Shown here: positions 16,736 to 23,821 of the stretch, piece by piece
Numbering within the stretch: the stretch's first letter is position 1
Layout of the letters: every line of letters starts with the position of its first letter
DNA from: an uncultured Bacteroidota bacterium
GTDB lineage: Bacteria; Bacteroidota; Bacteroidia; Chitinophagales; Chitinophagaceae
Reading direction: 5' to 3'
DNA: 41,283 bases
Assembly: GCA_903871575.1 (NCBI GenBank)
Contig: CAIQHJ010000080.1
Span: 1 to 41,283, forward strand
Position numbers and translations under genes: made by a program
Notes under the pieces: generated by a model
The model's input: only the letters and a program-made list of their open reading frames with translations
Database searches by the model: none
What the model was told of the DNA's origin: nothing

Positions 16736-17899
16736 ATGAGCAACACATCATTAGAAAATACAGGTTTGGCAACAAAAATGATACATGCTGGTGCAGAGCC
16801 AGATCCATCAACAGGCGCTATTATGACGCCAATTTTTCAAACATCAACTTATGTGCAATCTTCACCAGGTCAACATAAAGGTTACGAGTATGCGCGATCG
16901 CAAAATCCAACGCGTGCTGCATTGGAGTCGGCGTTAGCTATAATTGAAAATGGCAAATATGCATTGGCGTTTAGCAGTGGCGTAGCGGCAACAGATGCGG
17001 TGATAAAATTGCTTTCACCTGGAGATGAGGTTATTGCAGCGAGTGACATGTATGGCGGTACGTATCGATTGTTCATCAAAGTATTTGAAAAATTTGGCAT
17101 CAGTTTTAAATTCGTAGATACTACAGATCCTGCAAATGTATCCGCTGCGATAACATCCAAGACGAAATTAATTTGGATTGAAACGCCAACCAATCCATTG
17201 ATGAATATCACAGATATAGCAGCGATTGCAACAATCTCTAAGCAAGCAGGTACAATCCTTTGCGTAGACAATACATTTGCATCGCCCTATTTGCAAAACC
17301 CTTTGGATTTGGGTGCGGATATTGTGATGCATTCATCAACTAAATATTTGGGAGGACATAGTGATGTTATTCAAGGTGCATTGATTATGAATGATAGTTT
17401 GTTAAAAGACCAGTTGTATTTCATTCAGAAGAGTTGTGGTGCCGTGCCTGGTCCTTTTGATTGTTTTTTGGTTTTGAGGGGGATAAAAACCTTACATGTG
17501 CGGATGAAAGCGCATTGTGAGAATGGTGTAATTGTAGCGCATTATTTGCGCAATCATCCAAAAGTAGACAAGGTATTCTGGTGTGGGTTTGAAGATCATA
17601 TTAATCATGAGATTGCAAAAAAGCAGATGCGTGGATTTGGGGGGATGTTGAGTTTTACATTAAAAGATGAGTCTATTGAGGCAGCAACAAAGGTGTTGTC
17701 ATCAACAAAATTATTTTCATTAGCAGAAAGTTTAGGAGGAGTGGAGTCGTTGATTAATCATCCGGCTAGTATGACCCATGCGAGTATACCTAGAGAAGAG
17801 CGCATTAAAAATGGATTGACAGACGGGTTGATTCGATTGAGTATTGGAATAGAAGATGCGGCAGATTTGGTAGCGGATTTGGGTCAGGCGATTGGTTAG
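16736..17899 (+). CDS. Cys/Met metabolism PLP enzyme (cystathionine gamma-synthase/lyase type)
   Basis: A 387-residue fold-type I PLP enzyme of the transsulfuration family. Visible signatures are FQTSTYVQ, YEYARSQNPTR near 50-60 with the PLP-phosphate-contacting YxR, FSSGVAATDAVI, and MHSSTKYLGGHSDVIQGA with the PLP lysine at 203. The end (RLSIGIEDAADLVADL) is also typical. The family includes cystathionine gamma-synthase, cystathionine gamma-lyase and O-acetylhomoserine sulfhydrylase, and I cannot separate the first two by eye. An imperfect -7 box, TATATTTT, lies at 16706-16713. A triplet of non-coding repeats starts 9 bp after the stop codon. Confidence 0.88.
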   Translation: MSNTSLENTGLATKMIHAGAEPDPSTGAIMTPIFQTSTYVQSSPGQHKGYEYARSQNPTRAALESALAIIENGKYALAFSSGVAATDAVIKLLSPGDEVIAASDMYGGTYRLFIKVFEKFGISFKFVDTTDPANVSAAITSKTKLIWIETPTNPLMNITDIAAIATISKQAGTILCVDNTFASPYLQNPLDLGADIVMHSSTKYLGGHSDVIQGALIMNDSLLKDQLYFIQKSCGAVPGPFDCFLVLRGIKTLHVRMKAHCENGVIVAHYLRNHPKVDKVFWCGFEDHINHEIAKKQMRGFGGMLSFTLKDESIEAATKVLSSTKLFSLAESLGGVESLINHPASMTHASIPREERIKNGLTDGLIRLSIGIEDAADLVADLGQAIG

Positions 17900-17907
17900 G
17901 AGGGCAC

Positions 17908-18244
17908 TGAATAAACATCAGTGAAAATATTTGGCTGTGTCATTGCTAGGGACGTAATATTGCAATATTGCATAATCCAAAATGCACGAAAGTCAGTGAT
18001 AGCAAGGGTTTTATACAAAACGGCCTAAAAATAACAGCAATTGAATAAACATTAGTGAAAATATTTGGCTGTGTCATTGCTAGGGACGTAATATTGCAAT
18101 ATTGCATAATCGAAAAAGGCGAAAGTTAGTGATAGCAAGGGTTTTATCCAAAATGACATAATAATAACAGCAATTGAATAAACATCAGTGAAAATATTTG
18201 GCTGTGTCATTGCTAGGGACGTAATATTGCAATATTGCATAATC
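17908..18244 (+). repeat. Non-coding tandem repeat cluster 1 (three 70-bp cores)
   Basis: Three cores at 17908-17977, 18042-18111 and 18175-18244, separated by 64 and 63 bp of related sequence (period 134 and 133 bp). Each core starts TGAATAAACATYAGTG and ends with TGCAATATTGCATAATC. Copies 1 and 3 are identical over the core, and copy 2 differs by one base. The right part contains overlapping palindromes (AATATTGCAATATT and TGCAATATTGCA). No ORF, tRNA or promoter consensus explains it. Related copies in the opposite orientation lie at 21570-21909, and a single variant lies at 27401. Apart from this cluster and the stretch before the next gene, I see nothing in 17900-18332. Confidence 0.9.
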
Positions 18245-18374
18245 GAAACAACAGATTTGAATCCCACAAAACCCTTCAAAGCAACTCGAAATCCCGTTTG
18301 TTCCTTTCTATATTGAGCATAAACCTAAACCCATTACCATCAATACGCAACTCAAAATATTTCTCAATAGAAAG

Positions 18375-19109
18375 GTGAATGAATATAACCAGCCTTTATT
18401 TATCGCATCTGATCCAATTTGCATTCCCCATGCATTTACCAAAAAACAAGACATAGAAATTGCAGGATTTTTTGCAGCCATTTTTTCCTGGGGCAATAGA
18501 ACTACCATTATAGCCAAATCAAAAGAGCTGATGCATTTAATGCATAACACGCCTCATGATTTTTGTTTACATCACACTGATGAAGATTTGAAAAAGTTAC
18601 TACATTTCAAACATCGCACTTTCAATGCAACCGATTTATTGTATTTCATTGAATTCTTCAAATTTCATTATAGTCAACACGAATCATTGGAAACCGCATT
18701 CACCAAGAGTATGAAAAAAAAGGACATCGACACTGAAAATGCTTTAAATGGATTTTACGATTATTTTTTCTCATTACCTGATGTGCCAAAGCGAACATTA
18801 AAACATATCGCATCACCACAAAAAAATTCTGGTTGTAAAAGAATCAACATGTATTTAAGGTGGATGGTTCGCAAAGACAAGCGTGGCGTTGATTTTGGTA
18901 TTTGGAATCAAATCAAACCTTCGCAATTGATTATTCCATTGGATTTGCATGTGGCAAGAGTAGCTGGAAAATTCAATCTTATACAAAGAAAAAAATTTGA
19001 TTGGCTAACCGCTGTTGAATTAACACAAACACTCAAATCATGGGATGATAAAGATCCTGTAAAATATGATTTTGCTCTTTTTGCATTGGGTGTGTTGGAA
19101 AAGTTTTAA
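18375..19109 (+). CDS. TIGR02757 family protein
   Basis: A conserved Bacteroidota protein of unknown function (TIGR02757/DUF2400). The signature KKQDIEIAGFFAAIFSWGNRTTIIAKSKELM is clear near the N-terminus, followed by KRINMYLRWMVRKDKRGVDFGIW and PLDLHVARVAGKF, a helix-rich pattern reminiscent of helix-hairpin-helix DNA-repair folds, though I cannot show a link. The GTG at 18375 is the first standard start, but the conserved N-terminus continues upstream in the same frame (reading LKIFLNRK from 18351). The true start may therefore be a rare ATT (18333) or ATC (18339), with the frame open back to a stop near 18256. It is the first gene of the block bracketed by inverted repeat clusters. Confidence 0.8.
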   Translation: MNEYNQPLFIASDPICIPHAFTKKQDIEIAGFFAAIFSWGNRTTIIAKSKELMHLMHNTPHDFCLHHTDEDLKKLLHFKHRTFNATDLLYFIEFFKFHYSQHESLETAFTKSMKKKDIDTENALNGFYDYFFSLPDVPKRTLKHIASPQKNSGCKRINMYLRWMVRKDKRGVDFGIWNQIKPSQLIIPLDLHVARVAGKFNLIQRKKFDWLTAVELTQTLKSWDDKDPVKYDFALFALGVLEKF

Positions 19110-19165
19110 ATTCAAGTTGCTTTAGCTGTATTTGCAGGGGTTCTTGTCAAATTTAAAATCATCTT

Positions 19166-19498
19166 ATGTCATTATTAGCATCCAAAGAAAACAACACAAC
19201 ACTAGAAAAGGTATTTTCTTGTAAGGATTTGGCTGTACTTGAAGATGCAGATGTATTGCAACAGTTGACAACATATATTAATCAACTCATTCTAACCAAT
19301 TTCGAATCGCTTGTACAACTGTTATATAGAATTGATGTAAGTGAAATGAAAATAAAAGCACTGCTCAAAGAAAATCCACAAGAGGATGCAGGGTTTCTCA
19401 TAGCCCAATTAATCATAGCCCGACAAATTCAAAAACTGAAAACCATCAAGGAAATGTTCGATACAACAGCGCCAGATGATGATGAAGAACGATGGTAG
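19166..19498 (+). CDS. Small conserved hypothetical protein (110 aa)
   Basis: A 110-residue acidic, helix-rich soluble protein ending in DDDEERW. I recognise it only as the kind of small conserved protein seen in Bacteroidota genomes, with no assigned function. It lies 56 bp after the TIGR02757 gene and 45 bp before the fumarylacetoacetase-family gene, all in the same direction. A near-consensus box TGTATTTG at 19127-19134, with TTT about 20 bp upstream, could give it its own promoter. Confidence 0.6.
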   Translation: MSLLASKENNTTLEKVFSCKDLAVLEDADVLQQLTTYINQLILTNFESLVQLLYRIDVSEMKIKALLKENPQEDAGFLIAQLIIARQIQKLKTIKEMFDTTAPDDDEERW

Positions 19499-19517
19499 TT
19501 TTTCCCAAGCTTTGCTT

Positions 19518-19525
19518 TACATTTG
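19518..19525 (+). promoter_or_regulatory. -7 box of the fumarylacetoacetase-family gene
   Basis: TACATTTG matches TAnnTTTG exactly and ends 18 bp before the ATG at 19544, giving a leader of roughly 12 nt. No clear TTG at standard spacing. Confidence 0.45.
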
Positions 19526-19543
19526 TGTTTCAACATTTAAGAT

Positions 19544-20551
19544 ATGAAACTGGTTACACATAGAAAAGATGGTCATGATCAACTAGCATTGGTTGTAGAC
19601 GGCAAGTTATATGACACAGATACATTACATCCCGATTTACCCATTAGCATGGCAATGTTTTTAAATTATTGGGATGATGTTTTACCATTGGCTTTATCTG
19701 CAGAGCAACAAATTAAAAGTGGCATTGCACGCTCTACCATGCCAACTGCTTTGCTTGAATCTAATTTATTGGCGCCCGTACCCCACCCCACAAGTTGTAG
19801 AGATGGCTATGCATTTCGTCAGCATGTAGCGGCTGCTCGAAGAAATCGAAAAGTTGATATGATACCCGAGTTTGATCAATATCCAATATTTTATTTTACC
19901 AATCACAATAGCATTCAAGGACCAGGTCCGATTCATTGTATGCCAGATCATTTTGAAAAACTTGATTTCGAATTAGAAGCAGCAATTGTTATAAATCGAC
20001 CGGGTAGAAACATACCAGCCAACCAAGCAGATGATTACATTGCAGGACTGATGATCATGAATGACATGAGTGCACGCAGATTGCAAATGGAAGAAATGCT
20101 ACTGAATCTTGGTCCAGCTAAAGGCAAAGATTTTTGTACGGTGATAGGTCCTATGTTGGTAACCTTAGATGAATTGGCTGCATACGAAATACCATGTAAA
20201 GAAGGGCATACCGGTAAAAGCTGGAATTTACCGATGAAATGCTGGGTGAATGGAATACAAGTGAGCGAGGGAAACCTTGGAGATATGGATTGGACATTTG
20301 CAGAAATTATTGAACGCTGCAGCTACGGCGTAGATTTATACGCAGGAGATGTAATTGGAAGCGGCACAGTAGGTACAGGTTGTTTTTTAGAATTAAATGG
20401 AACAGGGAAATTGCATAATCCCGATTATCAAGAGCAATGGTTGCAAGCCGGCGATCTAGTGGAAATGGAGATTGAAGGGTTGGGGAAACTTTCAAATACA
20501 ATTGTAAAGGAAGATTCAGATTTTTCGATATTGGCTTTGAAAAAAGTCTAA
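19544..20551 (+). CDS. Fumarylacetoacetate hydrolase family protein
   Basis: A 335-residue enzyme of the FAH superfamily, which cleaves or hydrates beta-diketo or related acids using a divalent metal. The metal-site acidic cluster FELEAAIVI is near 142-150 (E143, E145), and MNDMSARRLQMEE and GSGTVGTGCFLE are in the C-terminal half. Length and N-terminal domain suit a true fumarylacetoacetase-type protein of tyrosine/homogentisate catabolism, but the other genes of that pathway are not in the window. A flavin reductase gene follows 64 bp downstream, a pairing I have seen in homogentisate loci of this phylum. The exact substrate is inferred. Confidence 0.82.
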   Translation: MKLVTHRKDGHDQLALVVDGKLYDTDTLHPDLPISMAMFLNYWDDVLPLALSAEQQIKSGIARSTMPTALLESNLLAPVPHPTSCRDGYAFRQHVAAARRNRKVDMIPEFDQYPIFYFTNHNSIQGPGPIHCMPDHFEKLDFELEAAIVINRPGRNIPANQADDYIAGLMIMNDMSARRLQMEEMLLNLGPAKGKDFCTVIGPMLVTLDELAAYEIPCKEGHTGKSWNLPMKCWVNGIQVSEGNLGDMDWTFAEIIERCSYGVDLYAGDVIGSGTVGTGCFLELNGTGKLHNPDYQEQWLQAGDLVEMEIEGLGKLSNTIVKEDSDFSILALKKV

Positions 20552-20615
20552 TGGTTGCATTTAATTCATAAACCAGCAAATTGATTTAAATCTTTAATTA
20601 CAAACACCAAATAAA

Positions 20616-21506
20616 ATGGTATCAATCAAGCTGTCTGATCTCAGTGCTGCACAAAAACAAAATTATCTACAACACGCCATTGCACCGCGTCCCATTTGTT
20701 TTGCATCAACGATTGATAAAGACGGGCATGTAAATTTAAGCCCGTATAGTTTTTTTAATTTATTTTCTTCCAATCCTCCAATAGTTGTTTTCTCTCCCGC
20801 AAGAAGAGTAAGAGACAACAGCACAAAACACACACTTCAAAATGTAATGGAAGTGGCCGAAGTGGTTATCAATATTGTAGATTATGATATGGTGCAACAG
20901 ATGTCATTGACTTCTTGTGAGTATGATAAATTTACCAATGAATTTGAGAAAGCAGGTTTTACGGCTCAAAAAGCTACATTGGTTACACCCCCAATGGTTA
21001 AAGAAAGCAAGATAAAATTGGAATGTAAAGTCAATCAGGTGATACCCTTGGGAATGGAAGGAGGTGCTGGAAATTTGGTTATTGCAGAAGTGTTGATGAT
21101 TCATGTTGATGAATCTGTTTTGGATGAGGATAATAAAATTGATCAAACCAAATTGGACTTGGTTGCAAGGTTGGGGGCAAATTGGTACACAAGAGCAAAT
21201 GCACAAACCATTTTTGAAGTAGAAAAGCCCAATTTGAATTTAGGAATAGGCTTCGACCAGCTTCCAATTGCGATTAGAAATAGCACAATTTTAAGTGGGA
21301 ATGATTTGGCTAAACTAGCTAATGTTAGCGAGATACCGGCGATTGATAATACTTTTATAGATGAAAGAATGAAGCATATCATACAATACTATTCTATCAA
21401 TCCCGACGATATGGAAAAAGAGTTGCACCAATATGCAAAGGAGATGCTACAACATGGGAATGTAAATACAGCATGGCAAATTTTATTAACAGGGAATGAC
21501 AACTGA
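20616..21506 (+). CDS. Flavin reductase-like (FMN-binding split barrel) protein
   Basis: A 296-residue protein of the DIM6/NTAB flavin reductase family. The flavin-binding split barrel fills the first 200 residues, with the signature APRPICFASTIDKDGHVNLSPYSFFNLFSSNPP near 23-55. The remaining 90 residues are helical and not part of the core fold. It probably reduces FMN or binds it for a partner oxygenase in aromatic or tyrosine breakdown, which fits the neighbouring fumarylacetoacetase-family gene. The partner is not visible here. The inverted triplet of non-coding repeats starts 63 bp after its stop. Confidence 0.8.
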   Translation: MVSIKLSDLSAAQKQNYLQHAIAPRPICFASTIDKDGHVNLSPYSFFNLFSSNPPIVVFSPARRVRDNSTKHTLQNVMEVAEVVINIVDYDMVQQMSLTSCEYDKFTNEFEKAGFTAQKATLVTPPMVKESKIKLECKVNQVIPLGMEGGAGNLVIAEVLMIHVDESVLDEDNKIDQTKLDLVARLGANWYTRANAQTIFEVEKPNLNLGIGFDQLPIAIRNSTILSGNDLAKLANVSEIPAIDNTFIDERMKHIIQYYSINPDDMEKELHQYAKEMLQHGNVNTAWQILLTGNDN

Positions 21507-21569
21507 TTTTTTAGGATTGTATAAACGAGAATAAGTTGGGCGAAGGTGTGTTGTTATAAAAATGAATTC

Positions 21570-21909
21570 GATTATGCAATATTGTAATATTACGTCCATA
21601 GCATTGAAACTGCCAAATATTTTCACTAATGTTTATTCAACAACTACTTATAAGTTGATTTTGTAAGTCGAAATACCCGTTATTACTCACTTTCATTCAT
21701 TTTCGATTATGCAATATTGCAATATTACGTGTACGGCAATAACATAGCCAAATATTTTCACTAATGTTTATTCAATAACTATTTATAAGTTGATTTTCTA
21801 AGTCGAAATGCCCGTTATTACTGACTTTCATTCATTTTCGATTATGCAATATTGCAATATTACGTGTACAGCAATAACATAGCCAAATATTTTCACTAAT
21901 GTTTATTCA
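21570..21909 (-). repeat. Non-coding tandem repeat cluster 2 (three 70-bp cores, inverted)
   Basis: Three cores at 21570-21639, 21705-21774 and 21840-21909 with an exact period of 135 bp, in the opposite orientation to cluster 1. On the minus strand each begins TGAATAAACATTAGTG and ends ATTGCATAATC. The central 16 bases differ from cluster 1, and the first copy (21570) also differs there from its two neighbours. The 65-bp linkers are alike and share their first half with the cluster 1 linkers. No gene lies in 21507-22033. Besides this cluster the stretch holds only the lysS promoter. Confidence 0.9.
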
Positions 21910-22000
21910 ACCTCAACCGCTTTAATTTTCCAATTTAATCACCAACATCCAATCACACTCGCAACCCCTTTTCCAATTTTAATTAACGCCTTACTTCCTA

Positions 22001-22008
22001 TACCTTTG
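22001..22008 (+). promoter_or_regulatory. -7 box of lysS
   Basis: TACCTTTG matches TAnnTTTG exactly, with a TTT about 20 bp upstream as a possible -33 element. It lies 25 bp before the lysS ATG. Confidence 0.5.
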
Positions 22009-22033
22009 CCAAACAAAAAAAGACTTTAATAAA

Positions 22034-23554
22034 ATGAGTGAACAGCATTTATCTGAGCAGGAAATCATCAGAAGAGAGAAAAAAGCAGAATTGGAAAAAA
22101 TGGGAATCGATCCCTATCCTGCCGCACTATATCCTGTAAATACTTCCGCAGAATACATCAAATTAAATTACAAAGGCGAAGAAAATAAAGCTGATTTCGA
22201 AGACGTATGTTTGGCCGGCAGAATCATGAGTGTTCGCGATATGGGAAAAGCCAATTTCGCAGTGATGCAAGATGGTTCAGGAAAAATTCAATTCTATATC
22301 AAACAAGATGATATTTGTCCAGATGATGATAAATCATTGTTTCAACAGGTTTGGAAAAAATTGGTAGACATTGGCGATTTTGTTGGTATAAAAGGATATG
22401 TATTCACTACCAAAACCGGTGAGACTTCTGTTCATGTAAGAGAATTTACCATACTAAGCAAATCACTTCGTCCACTACCTATTGTTAAGGAAAAAGACGG
22501 AGAAGCTTTTGATGAGGTAACCGATCCAGAATTTAGATACAGACAACGATATGCAGATTTAATTGTAAATCCGGGTGTAAAAGAAGTGTTTGTAAAGAGA
22601 ACAAAATTTGTCAATGCCATTCGTTCGTTTTTAAATGAACGTGGTGCTTTGGAAGTAGATACTCCAGTATTGCAAAGTATTCCTGGAGGCGCTGCTGCTC
22701 GACCTTTTACAACACACCACAATGCATTGGATGTGCCAATGTACATGCGAATTGCCAATGAGTTGTATTTGAAAAGATTGATTGTGGGTGGTTTTGAATG
22801 GGTGTATGAGTTCAGTAGAAATTTCAGAAATGAAGGCATGGACAGAACACACAATCCCGAATTCACCGTGTTGGAGTTTTATGTAGCGTATAAAGATTAT
22901 GAATGGATGATGGATACCACTGAACAAATGCTCGAAAAAGCTGCCATCGCTGTAAATGGAACTGCTACATGCTTGGTAGGTGACAAAGAAATCAGCTTTA
23001 AAGCGCCATTCAAAAGAGTAACCATGTTTGATGCCATCAAAGAACATACAGGTTTTGATATCAGCAGCATGGATGAAGATGGTATCAGAGCCGTATGCCA
23101 ACAGTTAGGTATACACGCAGATGCGAAATGGGGAAAAGGAAAATTAATCGATGAAATCTTCGGAGAAAAATGCGAAGGTCATTATATTCAACCTACTTTT
23201 ATTACCGACTATCCGGTTGAAATGAGTCCCTTAACTAAAAAACATCGCAGCAAACCAGGATTGGTAGAGCGTTTCGAATTGATGGTAAATGGCAAAGAAA
23301 TCGCCAACGCATACAGCGAATTGAATGACCCAATAGAACAAAGAGCACGTTTTGAAGAGCAAGTAAAATTAATGGAAAGAGGAGATGACGAAGCGATGTT
23401 TATTGATCATGACTTCTTGCGCGCACTTGAATATGGTATGCCACCAACCAGCGGAATTGGTTTCGGAATAGATAGAATTTGCATGTTGCTGACTAACCAA
23501 CACAGCATTCAGGATGTATTGTTCTTTCCAATGATGAGGCCAGAGAATATTTAA
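22034..23554 (+). CDS. lysS: Lysyl-tRNA synthetase, class II
   Basis: A 506-residue cytoplasmic enzyme that charges tRNA-Lys. The N-terminal OB-fold anticodon-binding domain is at about 50-150 ([30 protein letters not shown]). The class II catalytic core follows, with motif 2 [20 protein letters not shown] near 260-280 and motif 3 [11 protein letters not shown] near 480-490, and the ending LFFPMMRPE is typical. Length is normal for bacterial LysRS. It has its own good promoter and a strong downstream palindrome that probably terminates it. The inverted repeat cluster 2 ends 124 bp upstream. Confidence 0.97.
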   Translation: MSEQHLSEQEIIRREKKAELEKMGIDPYPAALYPVNTSAEYIKLNYKGEENKADFEDVCLAGRIMSVRDMGKANFAVMQDGSGKIQFYIKQDDICPDDDKSLFQQVWKKLVDIGDFVGIKGYVFTTKTGETSVHVREFTILSKSLRPLPIVKEKDGEAFDEVTDPEFRYRQRYADLIVNPGVKEVFVKRTKFVNAIRSFLNERGALEVDTPVLQSIPGGAAARPFTTHHNALDVPMYMRIANELYLKRLIVGGFEWVYEFSRNFRNEGMDRTHNPEFTVLEFYVAYKDYEWMMDTTEQMLEKAAIAVNGTATCLVGDKEISFKAPFKRVTMFDAIKEHTGFDISSMDEDGIRAVCQQLGIHADAKWGKGKLIDEIFGEKCEGHYIQPTFITDYPVEMSPLTKKHRSKPGLVERFELMVNGKEIANAYSELNDPIEQRARFEEQVKLMERGDDEAMFIDHDFLRALEYGMPPTSGIGFGIDRICMLLTNQHSIQDVLFFPMMRPENI

Positions 23555-23752
23555 TTTTTTTCACCGAAAAGGAAAAGAGTCGCTGATTTTACCAAGCTTA
23601 TACATTTCCAGTATCCAGCATCCAGCATCCATCTCATCTCATATAAACATTTGCAAATATGGCGTATACATGATGGAAGTAAGAATGGGAGATAAGATGA
23701 AAACAATCAGAACAGTAAAAATTTAATTAGCTAAAAAATAAATTTTTATTCG

Positions 23753-23780
23753 ATTGCCCACGGTTTAAACTGTGGGCAAT
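23753..23780 (+). terminator. Long palindromic hairpin followed by T run
   Basis: ATTGCCCAC at 23753-23761 pairs with GTGGGCAAT at 23772-23780, and the centre GTTTAAAC is itself a palindrome, so almost 28 bases are self-complementary with one G-T pair. GTTTTTATTTTT follows, so it should act as a terminator for lysS, about 200 nt after its stop. The flanking A/T tracts suggest it could work in both directions. No gene is supported in the 198 bp between lysS and the hairpin. Confidence 0.7.
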
Positions 23781-23821
23781 GTTTTTATTTTTATCTTATC
23801 TTACGCTTCAAATATTTTCAT

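Noticed and set aside
17908-18244. CRISPR array
   Set aside because: Cores of 70 bp with linkers of 63-64 bp that are themselves alike, only three units and no cas genes. Spacers should differ from one another.
18052-18279. A 75-codon minus-strand ORF across repeat cluster 1
   Set aside because: It runs through the repeat units and repeats their sequence as peptide. It has no start signal or family similarity, and the cluster 2 copies do not keep the frame.
21570-21909. Integron attC sites or IS ends
   Set aside because: No GTTRRRY-type core sites, no integrase or transposase nearby, no clear terminal inverted repeats and no open reading frame inside.
22432-23101. Two long minus-strand ORFs inside lysS
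   Set aside because: They are antisense to a clearly conserved lysyl-tRNA synthetase and show no recognisable domains.
23610-23640. Short direct repeats CCAGCATC and CTCAT downstream of lysS
   Set aside because: Two-fold microrepeats in AT-rich intergenic DNA, too short to carry meaning on their own.
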